Of a stretch of 64,000 bases of DNA, positions 8,509 through 16,235 are shown one piece after another. The translations under genes were made by a program, and so were the position numbers. Location of the stretch: contig JACQZP010000031.1 in NCBI GenBank assembly GCA_016213825.1, positions 62,001 to 126,000 of the forward strand, given 5' to 3'. This stretch comes from Acetobacterium woodii (GTDB lineage: Bacteria; Bacillota; Clostridia; Eubacteriales; Eubacteriaceae). The notes beneath the pieces were generated by a model that made no database searches, was not told the origin of the DNA, and saw only the letters and a program-made list of their open reading frames with translations. How positions within the stretch are numbered: the first letter of the stretch is position 1; every line of letters begins with the position of its first letter.

Positions 8509-8640
8509 TGCTCATAGATTTCAAAATAATTGCAATTAATACGAAATTTTATTCATAGATCATAAATTTTTTTCAAATATTGGGGTATATTAATTGACAG
8601 TGTTATAAAATAAAAACCATTTAAAAAGAGGGGATGACAT

Positions 8641-10449
8641 ATGAATGACAGTTTTTACAAATCCGTAGTTGAACACTCCCCAGTAGGGTATGCTTATCAT
8701 AAAATTATCTGTGATCAAGCAGGAAATCCTTGCGATTATGAATTTCTGGAAATCAATAGGGCTTTTGAAAAATTAACGGGGCTTATTGGCACCGAAATAA
8801 TCGGGAAGCGAATAACTCAGGTGCTTCCGGAAATCGTAAATGATGAATTTAATTGGATTGCATTTTATGGGGACGTTGCTTTAAACGGTGGCGAAAAAGA
8901 ATTTGAACAGTATACGGCAGCTTTGGATATTTGGTGTCGGGTAACCGTATATACCCAAGAGCCAGGCTTTTTTACAACTAATTTTGTTGATATTTCTAAA
9001 GAGAAGACGCAATTAGAGGAGTTGAATAATTTTTTCGAACTAAACTTGGACTTGTTATGCATTGCTGATACCGAAGGAAATTTCGTAAAGACAAATAAGT
9101 CTTGGGAGGATATTCTGGGCTATACCTGTGAAGAGTTGATCAAAACAAAATATCTTGATTTTGTCCATCCTGATGATCTCCAAGCTACCCGAGAGGTCAT
9201 GGACAGGCTTAATGAACAGAATCCTGTGGTCAATTTTATCAATCGATACCGAGCCAAAGATGGAACTTATCACTGGATTGAATGGAGTTCACGGCCGCAG
9301 GGAAAGTTTGTCTATGCAGCCGCACGGGATATCACTGATCGAAAAAAATTGGAACAGCGATTGGAAAAACGGATGTTGGAGTTAACCAGGCCGCTGGAAG
9401 ATGCTGGTAATATTAATTTTACCGAATTAATCGATCTGGCTGACATTCAAAAATTGCAGGATGAGTTTTCAGACGCTACCGGTGTCGCTTCGGTGATCAC
9501 CCTTACGGATGGAACGCCCATAACAAGAACCTCAAATTTTACCAGACTTTGCGAGAATATTATTCGAAAGACCGAAAAAGGCCGCGAAAACTGTTATAAA
9601 TCGGACGCTGACATTGGTGCATATTCGGCTGATGGACCCATCATAAAAACCTGTTTAAGCGGGGGATTGTGGGATGCCGGAGCGGCCATTACGGTTGGTG
9701 GCAAACATGTTGCAAATTGGCTGATTGGCCAGGTAAGGGATGAAAATCTAAAAGAGGAACAATTGGTCGCCTATGCCCGGGAGATTGGTGCAGATGAGGC
9801 GGAAGCATTAATGGCATTTAGGGAAGTTCCGCAAATGTCCTTCTGGAGATTTGAAAAAATAGCAAAGTTGCTTTATACAATTGCCAATCAATTGTCGAAT
9901 TTAGCTTTTCAAAATATCCTGCAGGCGCGTTTTATTAATGAAAAACGGCGGATCGAGAAGGAAATTCTGTACCTCAGTTATCATGATTATTTAACGGGGC
10001 TTTATAATCGCAGGTATTATGAGCAGGAATTGATTCGTCTGGATAAAAAAGAAAATTTGCCATTAACCCTTTTATTGGGAGATGTGAATGGTTTGAAACT
10101 GATCAATGATACACTGGGACATCTGCTGGGGGACGAGTTACTGATCAAGACGGCTAGGATTATTAATCAGGTGTGCCGAAAAGATGACATTGTCGCCAGA
10201 CTTGGTGGCGATGAGTTTATTGTGATTTTACCTAAAACAGAAGGTTCAGAGATTACTGAAATCATCGAAAAAATAAGGAAACTGACCTCGGAGGAAAAAG
10301 TTGGTGGCATGGATGTTTCCATTTCGTTTGGACACGAAACAAAGAAGAATGAAGAAGAAGACATTGAAGAAATTTTTAAACGGGCCGAAGATGACATGTA
10401 TCGCCACAAGCAATACCAAAGTGCCGCAATGAGAATTAGACAAAAATAA
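8641..10449 (+). CDS. Diguanylate cyclase with PAS, PAS, PocR and GGDEF domains
   Basis: A 602-residue cytoplasmic signalling protein with no membrane segments. Domain order: PAS about 5-120, a second PAS about 125-245 (LDLLCIADTEGNFVKTNKSW, ending in the usual DITDRKKLE linker), PocR about 260-435, and GGDEF about 440-600. The active-site motif is an intact GGDEF near residue 523 (RLGGDEFIVIL), so cyclic di-GMP synthesis from GTP is expected. The PocR domain carries its conserved Cys-containing pattern (ENCYKSDADIGAYS, KTCLSGGLWDAGA) and is known as a small-molecule sensor in propanediol regulators. It lies downstream of an iron-dependent alcohol dehydrogenase, making a link between alcohol or diol sensing and c-di-GMP plausible. 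It ends at a hairpin at 10451. Confidence 0.88.
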   Translation: MNDSFYKSVVEHSPVGYAYHKIICDQAGNPCDYEFLEINRAFEKLTGLIGTEIIGKRITQVLPEIVNDEFNWIAFYGDVALNGGEKEFEQYTAALDIWCRVTVYTQEPGFFTTNFVDISKEKTQLEELNNFFELNLDLLCIADTEGNFVKTNKSWEDILGYTCEELIKTKYLDFVHPDDLQATREVMDRLNEQNPVVNFINRYRAKDGTYHWIEWSSRPQGKFVYAAARDITDRKKLEQRLEKRMLELTRPLEDAGNINFTELIDLADIQKLQDEFSDATGVASVITLTDGTPITRTSNFTRLCENIIRKTEKGRENCYKSDADIGAYSADGPIIKTCLSGGLWDAGAAITVGGKHVANWLIGQVRDENLKEEQLVAYAREIGADEAEALMAFREVPQMSFWRFEKIAKLLYTIANQLSNLAFQNILQARFINEKRRIEKEILYLSYHDYLTGLYNRRYYEQELIRLDKKENLPLTLLLGDVNGLKLINDTLGHLLGDELLIKTARIINQVCRKDDIVARLGGDEFIVILPKTEGSEITEIIEKIRKLTSEEKVGGMDVSISFGHETKKNEEEDIEEIFKRAEDDMYRHKQYQSAAMRIRQK

Positions 10450-10450
10450 T

Positions 10451-10476
10451 AAACCCACTGTGAAAACGGTGGGTTT
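10451..10476. terminator. Bidirectional terminator
   Basis: An 11-base stem (10451-10461 with 10466-10476) with a GAAA loop lies just after the GGDEF gene. A-rich and T-rich flanks allow termination in either direction between this gene and the convergent deacetylase. Confidence 0.82.
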
Positions 10477-10558
10477 ACTTGATTGATTATTGATTATATT
10501 GTCATTGATTAGGCTGTCAAAGTGATTAAGATGAGGTAATGTTTGGTGGTGAGATTTC

Positions 10559-10590
10559 ATCAATCGGTGTTTAGCTTAACACCGGTTGAT
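10559..10590. repeat. Hairpin abutting the deacetylase stop codon
   Basis: A 12-base stem (10559-10570 with 10579-10590, one mismatch) lies directly after the stop of the minus-strand deacetylase gene. No T-run follows on either strand, so it may stabilise the 3' end rather than terminate. Confidence 0.5.
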
Positions 10591-10591
10591 A

Positions 10592-11524
10592 TTAAACTTC
10601 TAATTGGCGAGGGTAAGTATAATCACTTTCCATAGGTAAAAAGGTGTAACCTTCAGATTGTAGGGTCTCAATTATGGTGGGGAGGGCTGCTCGTGTTTCT
10701 GGTTTAAGTTCAGCATGACATAAAACGACCGAAACATCGTGACTGCGGCAACCGCCAATAATTGTCTGTGCAACAACATCCTTCAGTGGAGGATCTGAAC
10801 TACCATCGCCGGAAGAGACATTCCAGTCACTGTAATTCCATCCTCGTTTTACAATCCCTTGAACACAGGTTTCGTTAGCATTTGAAGAACCACCTGGGAA
10901 GCGAAAAACGTGGCTGGTTTCGGTTTGACCGGTTACCTGTTTTTGATATTGATCCAGCTGATCAACATCAGCATAAAATGCCTCGGGATTGTTATAAAGA
11001 CTGTAATCGTGACTGCTGGTATGATTAGCCAGGGTATTTCCGTCAGCAACAATTTGTCGATACATAGCTTTAGCATTCTCGCCATCGTGAAGAGTTGTAA
11101 AGAAGGTGGCTTTGGCATCATATTCATTAAGTATATCCAGAACCTCCCCGGTGTGTTCAGTGGGACCATCATCAAAGGTCAGAAAGACAACCTTGATTCC
11201 ATCAGTGTCACCGCTTCGAAGGCGTGATTTGATCGTTTCTAAAGGATCGGTATTTTTGGGGGATGTGGCAGTAGCGTTTGCTTCTTGCTTGCTGTTGGCC
11301 GTGGTGGGGGTGTTTGCAGCTTTAGGGGTGTTGTTTTCAGTCGAATTTGATGACGAAGACGTTTGCAAGGCCAGTCTCTGGGCATTAAAAACTTCAACCA
11401 TTTTGGTCATCAAAAAAAACAATGACATGGTAATCATAACAATGAGAATAAGGCTCATAAAAGAGAACGTTATGAAACGCGGTAAATTCTTTATTTTTAC
11501 TTTTGGAGTCGACTTTTTTCTCAT
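10592..11524 (-). CDS. Polysaccharide deacetylase (CE4), membrane-anchored
   Basis: A 310-residue carbohydrate esterase family 4 protein. An N-terminal membrane anchor (ITFSFMSLILIVMITMSLFF) is followed by a Ser/Thr/Asn/Ala-rich linker, then the NodB-type catalytic domain. The metal and catalytic motifs are present: TFDDGP (Asp pair near 118-119), HTSSH (His near 168 and 172) and RFPGGSS. Such enzymes remove acetyl groups from peptidoglycan GlcNAc or other surface polysaccharide, acting outside the membrane. The longest frame begins at 11578, but GAGG six bases before the ATG at 11524 supports the shorter start. It is transcribed alone, convergent with the GGDEF gene. Confidence 0.9.
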   Translation of the reverse strand: MRKKSTPKVKIKNLPRFITFSFMSLILIVMITMSLFFLMTKMVEVFNAQRLALQTSSSSNSTENNTPKAANTPTTANSKQEANATATSPKNTDPLETIKSRLRSGDTDGIKVVFLTFDDGPTEHTGEVLDILNEYDAKATFFTTLHDGENAKAMYRQIVADGNTLANHTSSHDYSLYNNPEAFYADVDQLDQYQKQVTGQTETSHVFRFPGGSSNANETCVQGIVKRGWNYSDWNVSSGDGSSDPPLKDVVAQTIIGGCRSHDVSVVLCHAELKPETRAALPTIIETLQSEGYTFLPMESDYTYPRQLEV

Positions 11525-11751
11525 TTTTACCTCAGATTCTTTATCGCACACAAAGCTGTCAAACAACAACTGCTGCAAAGATTAATTATTTTTATTGTAG
11601 CAGAAAATCAACCAGATGTGTAAATAATTTCGATTATTTAAAAAAAATTTGATAAAACAACAGAAGTTATTTTGAATACGATTGAGTGACAGCCCAGGGT
11701 TGAATTTAAGCAGATCTTATGTTAGGCTATTCTTATTTAAGGAGAAAGCCC

Positions 11752-12669
11752 GTGGACATTATAATAGTGATTAGTCAGATGTTGGAGTTATTTCTGATTC
11801 TGACATTAGGATATATTTCAGCAAAAGGAAAGATTGTCAGCCCCAAGTTCGGGACACAACTCTCGAATTTTATTTTAAGCATTACCCTTCCCTGTATGAT
11901 GATTGCTTCAGTGGCAACGATGCCAGACGATACAAATAAAAATGATGTACTACTAATGTTTGTCATTGCCATTCTTTTTTATGTAGTCATGCCCGTTGTG
12001 GCCTATGGTATTACGAGAATACTGCTGGTAAAAAAAGAAGAGCGCAATTTATACATGTATATGACCATCTGGTCCAATGTCGGATTTATGGGTTTTCCGG
12101 TGATTGCATCGATCTTTGGAGAAGGTGCGATTTTTTATGCCACCATTTTTAATCTTATTTTCAATATAAGTAACTTTACCCTTGGGATTATGTTGATGTC
12201 AAGCGAAGGAAAAAAAGCTCTGAGCCTAAAGAAGCTCCTATCTCCGGGAATGATTGCTTCAATTGTTGCTGTGATAATGTTTGTTGCCAATCTTCGGCTG
12301 CCAGAAATTCTGAATGCAACCTTAAAAACTGTTGGTAGTACCACCACCACCCTGGCCATGATTGTTATTGGTATTGCTTTATCCAACATTCCAATCAAGA
12401 GTGTCTTTACTGAGATCAGACTATATCCTTATGTTATTATTAAGCAGATTCTGCTGCCCTTATTTGCATGGGAGATTTTAAAAAATATCATCACAAACCC
12501 ATATTTGCTGGGAATTGTAATTGTCATTATTGCGATGCCGGTGGGAACCTCCTCGGTATTGTTCGCAAATCGATATGAAAATAATGTTTCACTTGCCACT
12601 AAAGGTGTTTTTATTACGACTCTGGCTTCGGTATTAACGATCCCGATTATCAGTTATCTGTTGCTTTAA
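11752..12669 (+). CDS. AEC-family (auxin efflux carrier-like) permease
   Basis: A 305-residue integral membrane protein with about ten hydrophobic segments and the AEC family pattern (LGYISAKGKIVSPKFGTQLSNFIL near the start, MPVGTSSVLFANRY near the end). Bacterial members move small organic acids such as malate or malonate; the substrate here is unknown. AAGGAG at 11739-11744 sits upstream of the GTG at 11752, while the in-frame ATG at 11719 has no ribosome-binding site, so GTG is preferred. The gene stands alone, with no clear terminator and no linked catabolic gene. Confidence 0.85.
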   Translation: MDIIIVISQMLELFLILTLGYISAKGKIVSPKFGTQLSNFILSITLPCMMIASVATMPDDTNKNDVLLMFVIAILFYVVMPVVAYGITRILLVKKEERNLYMYMTIWSNVGFMGFPVIASIFGEGAIFYATIFNLIFNISNFTLGIMLMSSEGKKALSLKKLLSPGMIASIVAVIMFVANLRLPEILNATLKTVGSTTTTLAMIVIGIALSNIPIKSVFTEIRLYPYVIIKQILLPLFAWEILKNIITNPYLLGIVIVIIAMPVGTSSVLFANRYENNVSLATKGVFITTLASVLTIPIISYLLL

Positions 12670-12860
12670 CCATGTCTAAATTATAGTAAGAAGTCCGTGA
12701 CTAATAAACGATGAACGGAAGCACACAAATTTGTTTGTACAAGATCGATTTAAAGGCATTTTAAAAATATAATGTATTTTCTGAAAAGTTGTGCTAAAAT
12801 GATTTACAATTTAGTGGGAACTAAAAAATCATTTCCCACAGTAAGGCGGAGAAAGTAACA

Positions 12861-13400
12861 ATGATCGAAATAACAGAAGTTTTGGATTTGGCAAATGGAA
12901 GTGGATTTACAAGAGCGGCGAAACTCGATGTAGCTTCCATTGAATTAAACCCGGAAGTTAGAAAAATGTGTGCCGATAACAAGTGTCAAATTTATGATAC
13001 GAATTGGGCATGCCCTCCGGGATGTGGAACATTGGACGAATGTGGAGCGAAGGTAAAAAACTATAAATACGGTGTGATTCTACAAACCACTGGCGAATTG
13101 GAAGATAGTTTTGATTTTGAAGGCATGGAAGAAACCAAGGAAAAACATAATGCCAGCTTCGATCGATTGGTCAATGCATTAGCTGAGAAAGAAGTCGATA
13201 TGCTGCCATTGGGGGATGGGTGTTGTTCCCTATGTAAAAAATGTAGTTATCCGGATGAACCATGTCGATTTCCAGATAAGGCATTTTCATCAATGGAAGC
13301 CTTTGGGATTCTAGTCAGCGACCTGTGTAAAGCGAATGATATTGATTATTATTATGGACCCAATACCCTTACTTATGTTGGCTGTGTTTTATTTAATTAA
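12861..13400 (+). CDS. DUF2284 cysteine-rich metal-binding protein
   Basis: A 179-residue soluble protein of the DUF2284 family. It is rich in clustered cysteines: CADNKC, WACPPGCGTLDEC and GDGCCSLCKKCSYPDEPC. This is the conserved pattern of the family and is expected to bind iron-sulfur clusters or other metal. Members are common in methanogens, acetogens and other strict anaerobes; no reaction is established that I can name. The gene is transcribed alone and ends at a strong hairpin (13453-13494). It sits just upstream of a UroD-type methyltransferase but is separated from it by that terminator and a new promoter. The ribosome-binding site (GGCGGAG) is weak. Confidence 0.82.
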   Translation: MIEITEVLDLANGSGFTRAAKLDVASIELNPEVRKMCADNKCQIYDTNWACPPGCGTLDECGAKVKNYKYGVILQTTGELEDSFDFEGMEETKEKHNASFDRLVNALAEKEVDMLPLGDGCCSLCKKCSYPDEPCRFPDKAFSSMEAFGILVSDLCKANDIDYYYGPNTLTYVGCVLFN

Positions 13401-13452
13401 ATAAGCTGGCGGCGACAGTTACCCATAAAGATCATCTAATCTGCAGTAGACG

Positions 13453-13494
13453 CCCCTTCTCATAATGGATTTTTCAATCTGTTTTGAGAAGGGG
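13453..13494 (+). terminator. Terminator of the DUF2284 gene
   Basis: A perfect 10-base stem (CCCCTTCTCA with TGAGAAGGGG) with a 22-base loop is followed by a T-rich tract. Confidence 0.82.
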
Positions 13495-13611
13495 TATTTA
13501 TTTACGTATGACAGAAATAAGTTATGCAGGTCAATTTAGTGAGAATTAGTTTGTTTGATAAAAGATCTTATTTTTATAATTAGTAAAAACGCATTATTTT
13601 ATAAATAATGG

Positions 13612-13653
13612 TTGACATAAACATTAAATTGATTTAAAATTTGTCTATGTCAA
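13612..13653 (+). promoter_or_regulatory. Consensus promoter overlapped by an inverted repeat
   Basis: TTGACA (13612-13617) and TAAAAT (13635-13640) are 17 bases apart. The -35 box is part of an 8-base inverted repeat, TTGACATA at 13612-13619 and TATGTCAA at 13646-13653, bracketing the promoter. This is a plausible repressor site for the methyltransferase gene at 13811. Confidence 0.65.
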
Positions 13654-13810
13654 AGATAGAAAAAGCAGGGGCTTATCGATTAAAGGCGACCAGTTTAGAT
13701 GGTAGATTTGTAATCGCTAACATCTTGTAAAAAAGCTATGCTCGCCTTAATAAAAAAGCTCATGGCACTTTCGAAATTACCTAAATATAAAAATCATAGG
13801 AGGTATTACC

Positions 13811-14788
13811 GTGTTAACAAAAAGACAGAATGTGTTGGAAACAATCAGAGGTGGAAATCCAGATCGGTTTGTAAAACAATATGAGTTTATGAATATCATT
13901 ATGGAAGCGCCAATTGGTGCCATGTGTGGACCGGGCCAGACAATTAAGAACGGATGGGGAATTACATTTACTTGGCCAGAAGGTCAATTAGGCGGTTTTC
14001 CAATACATGATGATGCCCATAAGGTATTAAAAGATATCACCGACTGGCGAAATCAGGTAAAAGCTCCAGCTGTAGAAACCTCAGATGAAGCCTGGGCAGC
14101 AGCTGTTGCTCATGCGAATGCCATTGATCGCAATGAAGAATTTGCGACTGCTTTTGTAGCACCCGGTATTTTTGAAATGACCCATCATCTCATGAGTATG
14201 GAAGATGCCCTAATGGCATTATATGAAGAGCCTGAAGACATGCATGATCTGATTGATTATCTGGTTGAGTATGAACTGGCTTATGCCAAAGAAATGATCA
14301 GCCGCCTTCATCCGGATTGTATTTTCCATCACGATGATTGGGGTAGCCAACGTTCTTCGTTTGTCTCACCAGAAATGTTTGAAGAATTTTTTGTCCCTGC
14401 TTACAAAAAAATCTACGGATTTTATAAAGATAATGGTGTAGAATTGATTGTTCACCATAGTGATTCCTATGCTGCCAACTTGGTTCCCGCAATGATTGAA
14501 ATGGGCATCGATATCTGGCAGGGAGTTATGACAACCAACAACGTGCCAGAGCTGATCAAAAAATACGGCGGGCAAATTTCCTTTATGGGCGATATTGACA
14601 GTGGTGTGATTGACTTCCCAGGCTGGACTCCGGAGATCATTTTTGAAAAAACGAAGGAAGCCTGTGAACGTTGTGGGAAATTATACTTTATTCCAGGGGC
14701 AAGTCATGGCTTGAACTTTGGCTGTTTCCCAGGAGTTTATGAATCAAACGACGAAGCCATTGATAAGATGAGCGAGTTGATGTTCTAA
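13811..14788 (+). CDS. UroD-family methyltransferase (MtvB/OdmB-like candidate)
   Basis: A 325-residue protein of the uroporphyrinogen decarboxylase superfamily, in the branch used as corrinoid-dependent methyltransferases rather than in haem synthesis. It is collinear and clearly paralogous with the protein at 31801-32784 (shared TKRQN, GGNPDRFV, FEMTHHLMSMED and GIDIWQGVMTTNNVPELIKKYGGQI). That paralogue is linked to a corrinoid protein, which supports a role in demethylating a methoxy or similar compound. I do not see the HxC...C zinc motif of MtaA/MtbA. AGGAGG precedes the GTG start. No corrinoid protein is adjacent, so it would have to share one encoded elsewhere. It has its own promoter and a terminator. 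The substrate is unknown. Confidence 0.8.
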   Translation: MLTKRQNVLETIRGGNPDRFVKQYEFMNIIMEAPIGAMCGPGQTIKNGWGITFTWPEGQLGGFPIHDDAHKVLKDITDWRNQVKAPAVETSDEAWAAAVAHANAIDRNEEFATAFVAPGIFEMTHHLMSMEDALMALYEEPEDMHDLIDYLVEYELAYAKEMISRLHPDCIFHHDDWGSQRSSFVSPEMFEEFFVPAYKKIYGFYKDNGVELIVHHSDSYAANLVPAMIEMGIDIWQGVMTTNNVPELIKKYGGQISFMGDIDSGVIDFPGWTPEIIFEKTKEACERCGKLYFIPGASHGLNFGCFPGVYESNDEAIDKMSELMF

Positions 14789-14838
14789 TTTTTAGAAATT
14801 AATCATAAATCTGATTATTTAAAAACGAGAGAAATTTA

Positions 14839-14870
14839 AAACCGCTGAGAATGTAAATTCCCAGCGGTTT
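14839..14870. terminator. Terminator between the UroD-type gene and the convergent lipoprotein
   Basis: A 14-base stem (14839-14852 with 14857-14870, one G-U) with a GTAA loop is followed by T6 on the plus strand. A-rich upstream sequence would also allow minus-strand termination. Confidence 0.88.
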
Positions 14871-14890
14871 TGAATTTTTTGTTTTATTTT

Positions 14891-15310
14891 TTACTTGAAT
14901 GTTGCTGTAGGTGTTCCATTTTCAATGGTTAATGTAATTTCTGAAACGGTGAAAAGATCGATTTTGGTCCATTCCACACTTCCACCAGCGGAGTCGGCAA
15001 CTTTTAAATCCCAATATTGATCTTGTACATCGGTATTAAATGTAATGGGGACAGATTGCCCATTTGGGATCGTTGTACCAGATGACAGTAGACTCGTTCC
15101 CCAATTGTCGTCACCATTTGGAGAGAGATAAAGTTCATAGATATCGATACCTGTTTGATTGTTTAAGGTAAAGTCTTGAGTGTAAGTCTGTTCTGAATCG
15201 GAAGATGATGATGAGTCCGATGATGAGGAACCCGAACCGCCGCAGCCTGCGAAAAGAAACACAGACAGAGCAAAAACCATTACCACACTAAAAAATTTCA
15301 TTTTTTTCAT
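14891..15310 (-). CDS. Small secreted lipoprotein, function unknown
   Basis: A 139-residue predicted lipoprotein. The signal peptide ends in a lipobox (LFAGC) followed by a Gly/Ser/Asp-rich spacer of about 20 residues. The remaining roughly 95 residues form one small domain (DFTLNNQTGIDIYELYLSP, DLKVADSAGG) with alternating polar and hydrophobic residues suggesting beta structure. I do not recognise the family with confidence. The N-terminal Cys would be lipidated at the outer face of the membrane. AGAGGTG six bases before the ATG at 15310 supports the start, and a promoter matches at 15345-15373. It is divergent from the Agr-like two-component genes. Confidence 0.75.
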   Translation of the reverse strand: MKKMKFFSVVMVFALSVFLFAGCGGSGSSSSDSSSSSDSEQTYTQDFTLNNQTGIDIYELYLSPNGDDNWGTSLLSSGTTIPNGQSVPITFNTDVQDQYWDLKVADSAGGSVEWTKIDLFTVSEITLTIENGTPTATFK

Positions 15311-15344
15311 TTTTTCACCTCTTAAGTAAATTCATAATAGATTT

Positions 15345-15373
15345 ATAATAACACTAGATAGAGCAGAAAACAA
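15345..15373 (-). promoter_or_regulatory. Promoter for the lipoprotein gene
   Basis: On the minus strand TTGTTT (15368-15373) and TATTAT (15345-15350) are 17 bases apart, 35 bases upstream of the start codon. Confidence 0.5.
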
Positions 15374-15427
15374 TTCAAATTCGCGAATAAAAACAGTATT
15401 TCGCACCTGGTTTAAGTTGCAAATAAA

Positions 15428-15456
15428 TTGTGAAATTGGATTCAATATGATAAAAT
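15428..15456 (+). promoter_or_regulatory. Promoter for the LytTR/GHKL pair
   Basis: TTGTGA (15428-15433) and TAAAAT (15451-15456) are 17 bases apart, 44 bases upstream of the regulator start. It is back-to-back with the lipoprotein promoter, leaving about 55 bases between the -35 boxes. Confidence 0.5.
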
Positions 15457-15500
15457 TAGATCAGAACAGTCAATGCGTTAATCGTCGGATGGAGGACAGC

Positions 15501-16235
15501 ATGGTTTATATTGCAGTTTGCGAAGATGAACAGGAACATCAGGAAAAAATTAGTATTTTCATAGAAAAATATGGAACCATCAATTGTTGCGATTTTAGGG
15601 TCTCTTTTTTTTGTTCAGCGGATGATTTTTGGGAACATTATCAGGTGGGATCTTTCAATATTATATTTTTGGATATTTATTTAGAAGATGGCAACGGAGT
15701 CGAAATTGGAAAAAAAATCCGGAATCTGGGGGATGATAGCCAAATTGTGTTTATTACTTCAAGCAGAGATTTTGCGATTGAAGGGTTTGAGTTAAAAGCC
15801 CGACATTATATTATTAAGCCAATCGCTGAAGAAAAACTGTTTGAAGCATTAAATCGATGTCTGACAATGCTTAGAGAGGATACAAAAACCATTCAAATTT
15901 CCAATGGTAAACTGGAAGTCGCCATTAGATTGAAAGAAATTATTTATGTGGAAGTTTTTAACAAAATATCCATTATTCATACACTTAACGAAGAAATAAA
16001 AACCTATATGCCATTATCTCAGCTGGAAAATCTGCTGGGGGGAATGCCTTTTTTACGTTGCCACCGCTGTAGTATCATCAATATGAATTTTGTAGAGGAT
16101 TATACTAATACCGATTTTATCATGAAAAATGGCGACAAAGTAGCGATTCCAAGAAGTAACAGTGTGGCAGTTCGACAGCAGTATTTGGATTTTGTATTCA
16201 CAAAAGTCAGAGGTGAACCGAGTGCTAAGCAGTAA
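15501..16235 (+). CDS. LytTR-family response regulator (AgrA-like)
   Basis: A 244-residue response regulator. The receiver domain (about 1-125) contains the acidic pocket (CEDEQEHQ) and the phosphoacceptor Asp in NIIFLDIYLEDGNG. The C-terminal LytTR DNA-binding domain (about 140-240) has the pattern FLRCHRCSIINMNFVEDY. This architecture is that of AgrA/ComE-type regulators of peptide signalling. GGAGG at 15491-15495 directs translation from the ATG at 15501; the TTG-started extension from 15417 overlaps the promoter and is unlikely. Its coding end overlaps the start of the kinase gene by 14 bases, so the two are translationally coupled. No agrB gene is in the window. Confidence 0.88.
   Translation: MVYIAVCEDEQEHQEKISIFIEKYGTINCCDFRVSFFCSADDFWEHYQVGSFNIIFLDIYLEDGNGVEIGKKIRNLGDDSQIVFITSSRDFAIEGFELKARHYIIKPIAEEKLFEALNRCLTMLREDTKTIQISNGKLEVAIRLKEIIYVEVFNKISIIHTLNEEIKTYMPLSQLENLLGGMPFLRCHRCSIINMNFVEDYTNTDFIMKNGDKVAIPRSNSVAVRQQYLDFVFTKVRGEPSAKQ

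Larger units (their letters stand above)
8317..8640 (+). other. Intergenic region with terminator and palindrome
   Basis: This 324-base gap holds the dehydrogenase terminator (8435-8466), a long near-perfect palindrome (8474-8508) and an AT-rich leader for the PAS-PocR-GGDEF gene. No small gene with a ribosome-binding site was found. Confidence 0.6.
13401..13810 (+). other. Intergenic region: terminator, promoter and leader of a UroD-type gene
   Basis: This 410-base gap contains the DUF2284 terminator, a consensus promoter at 13612-13640, the inverted repeat TTGACATA/TATGTCAA (13612-13619 and 13646-13653), and a 5' leader of about 165 bases that I could not match to a known riboswitch. Confidence 0.6.

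Noticed and set aside
8594-8640. TTGACA at 8594 as promoter of the GGDEF gene
   Set aside because: No -10 element lies at 16-18 bases; the distance to the start codon is also too short for a normal leader.
13811-14788. Haem biosynthesis uroporphyrinogen decarboxylase (hemE)
   Set aside because: The sequence follows the methyltransferase-type branch, has a paralogue paired with a corrinoid protein, and no haem genes are nearby.
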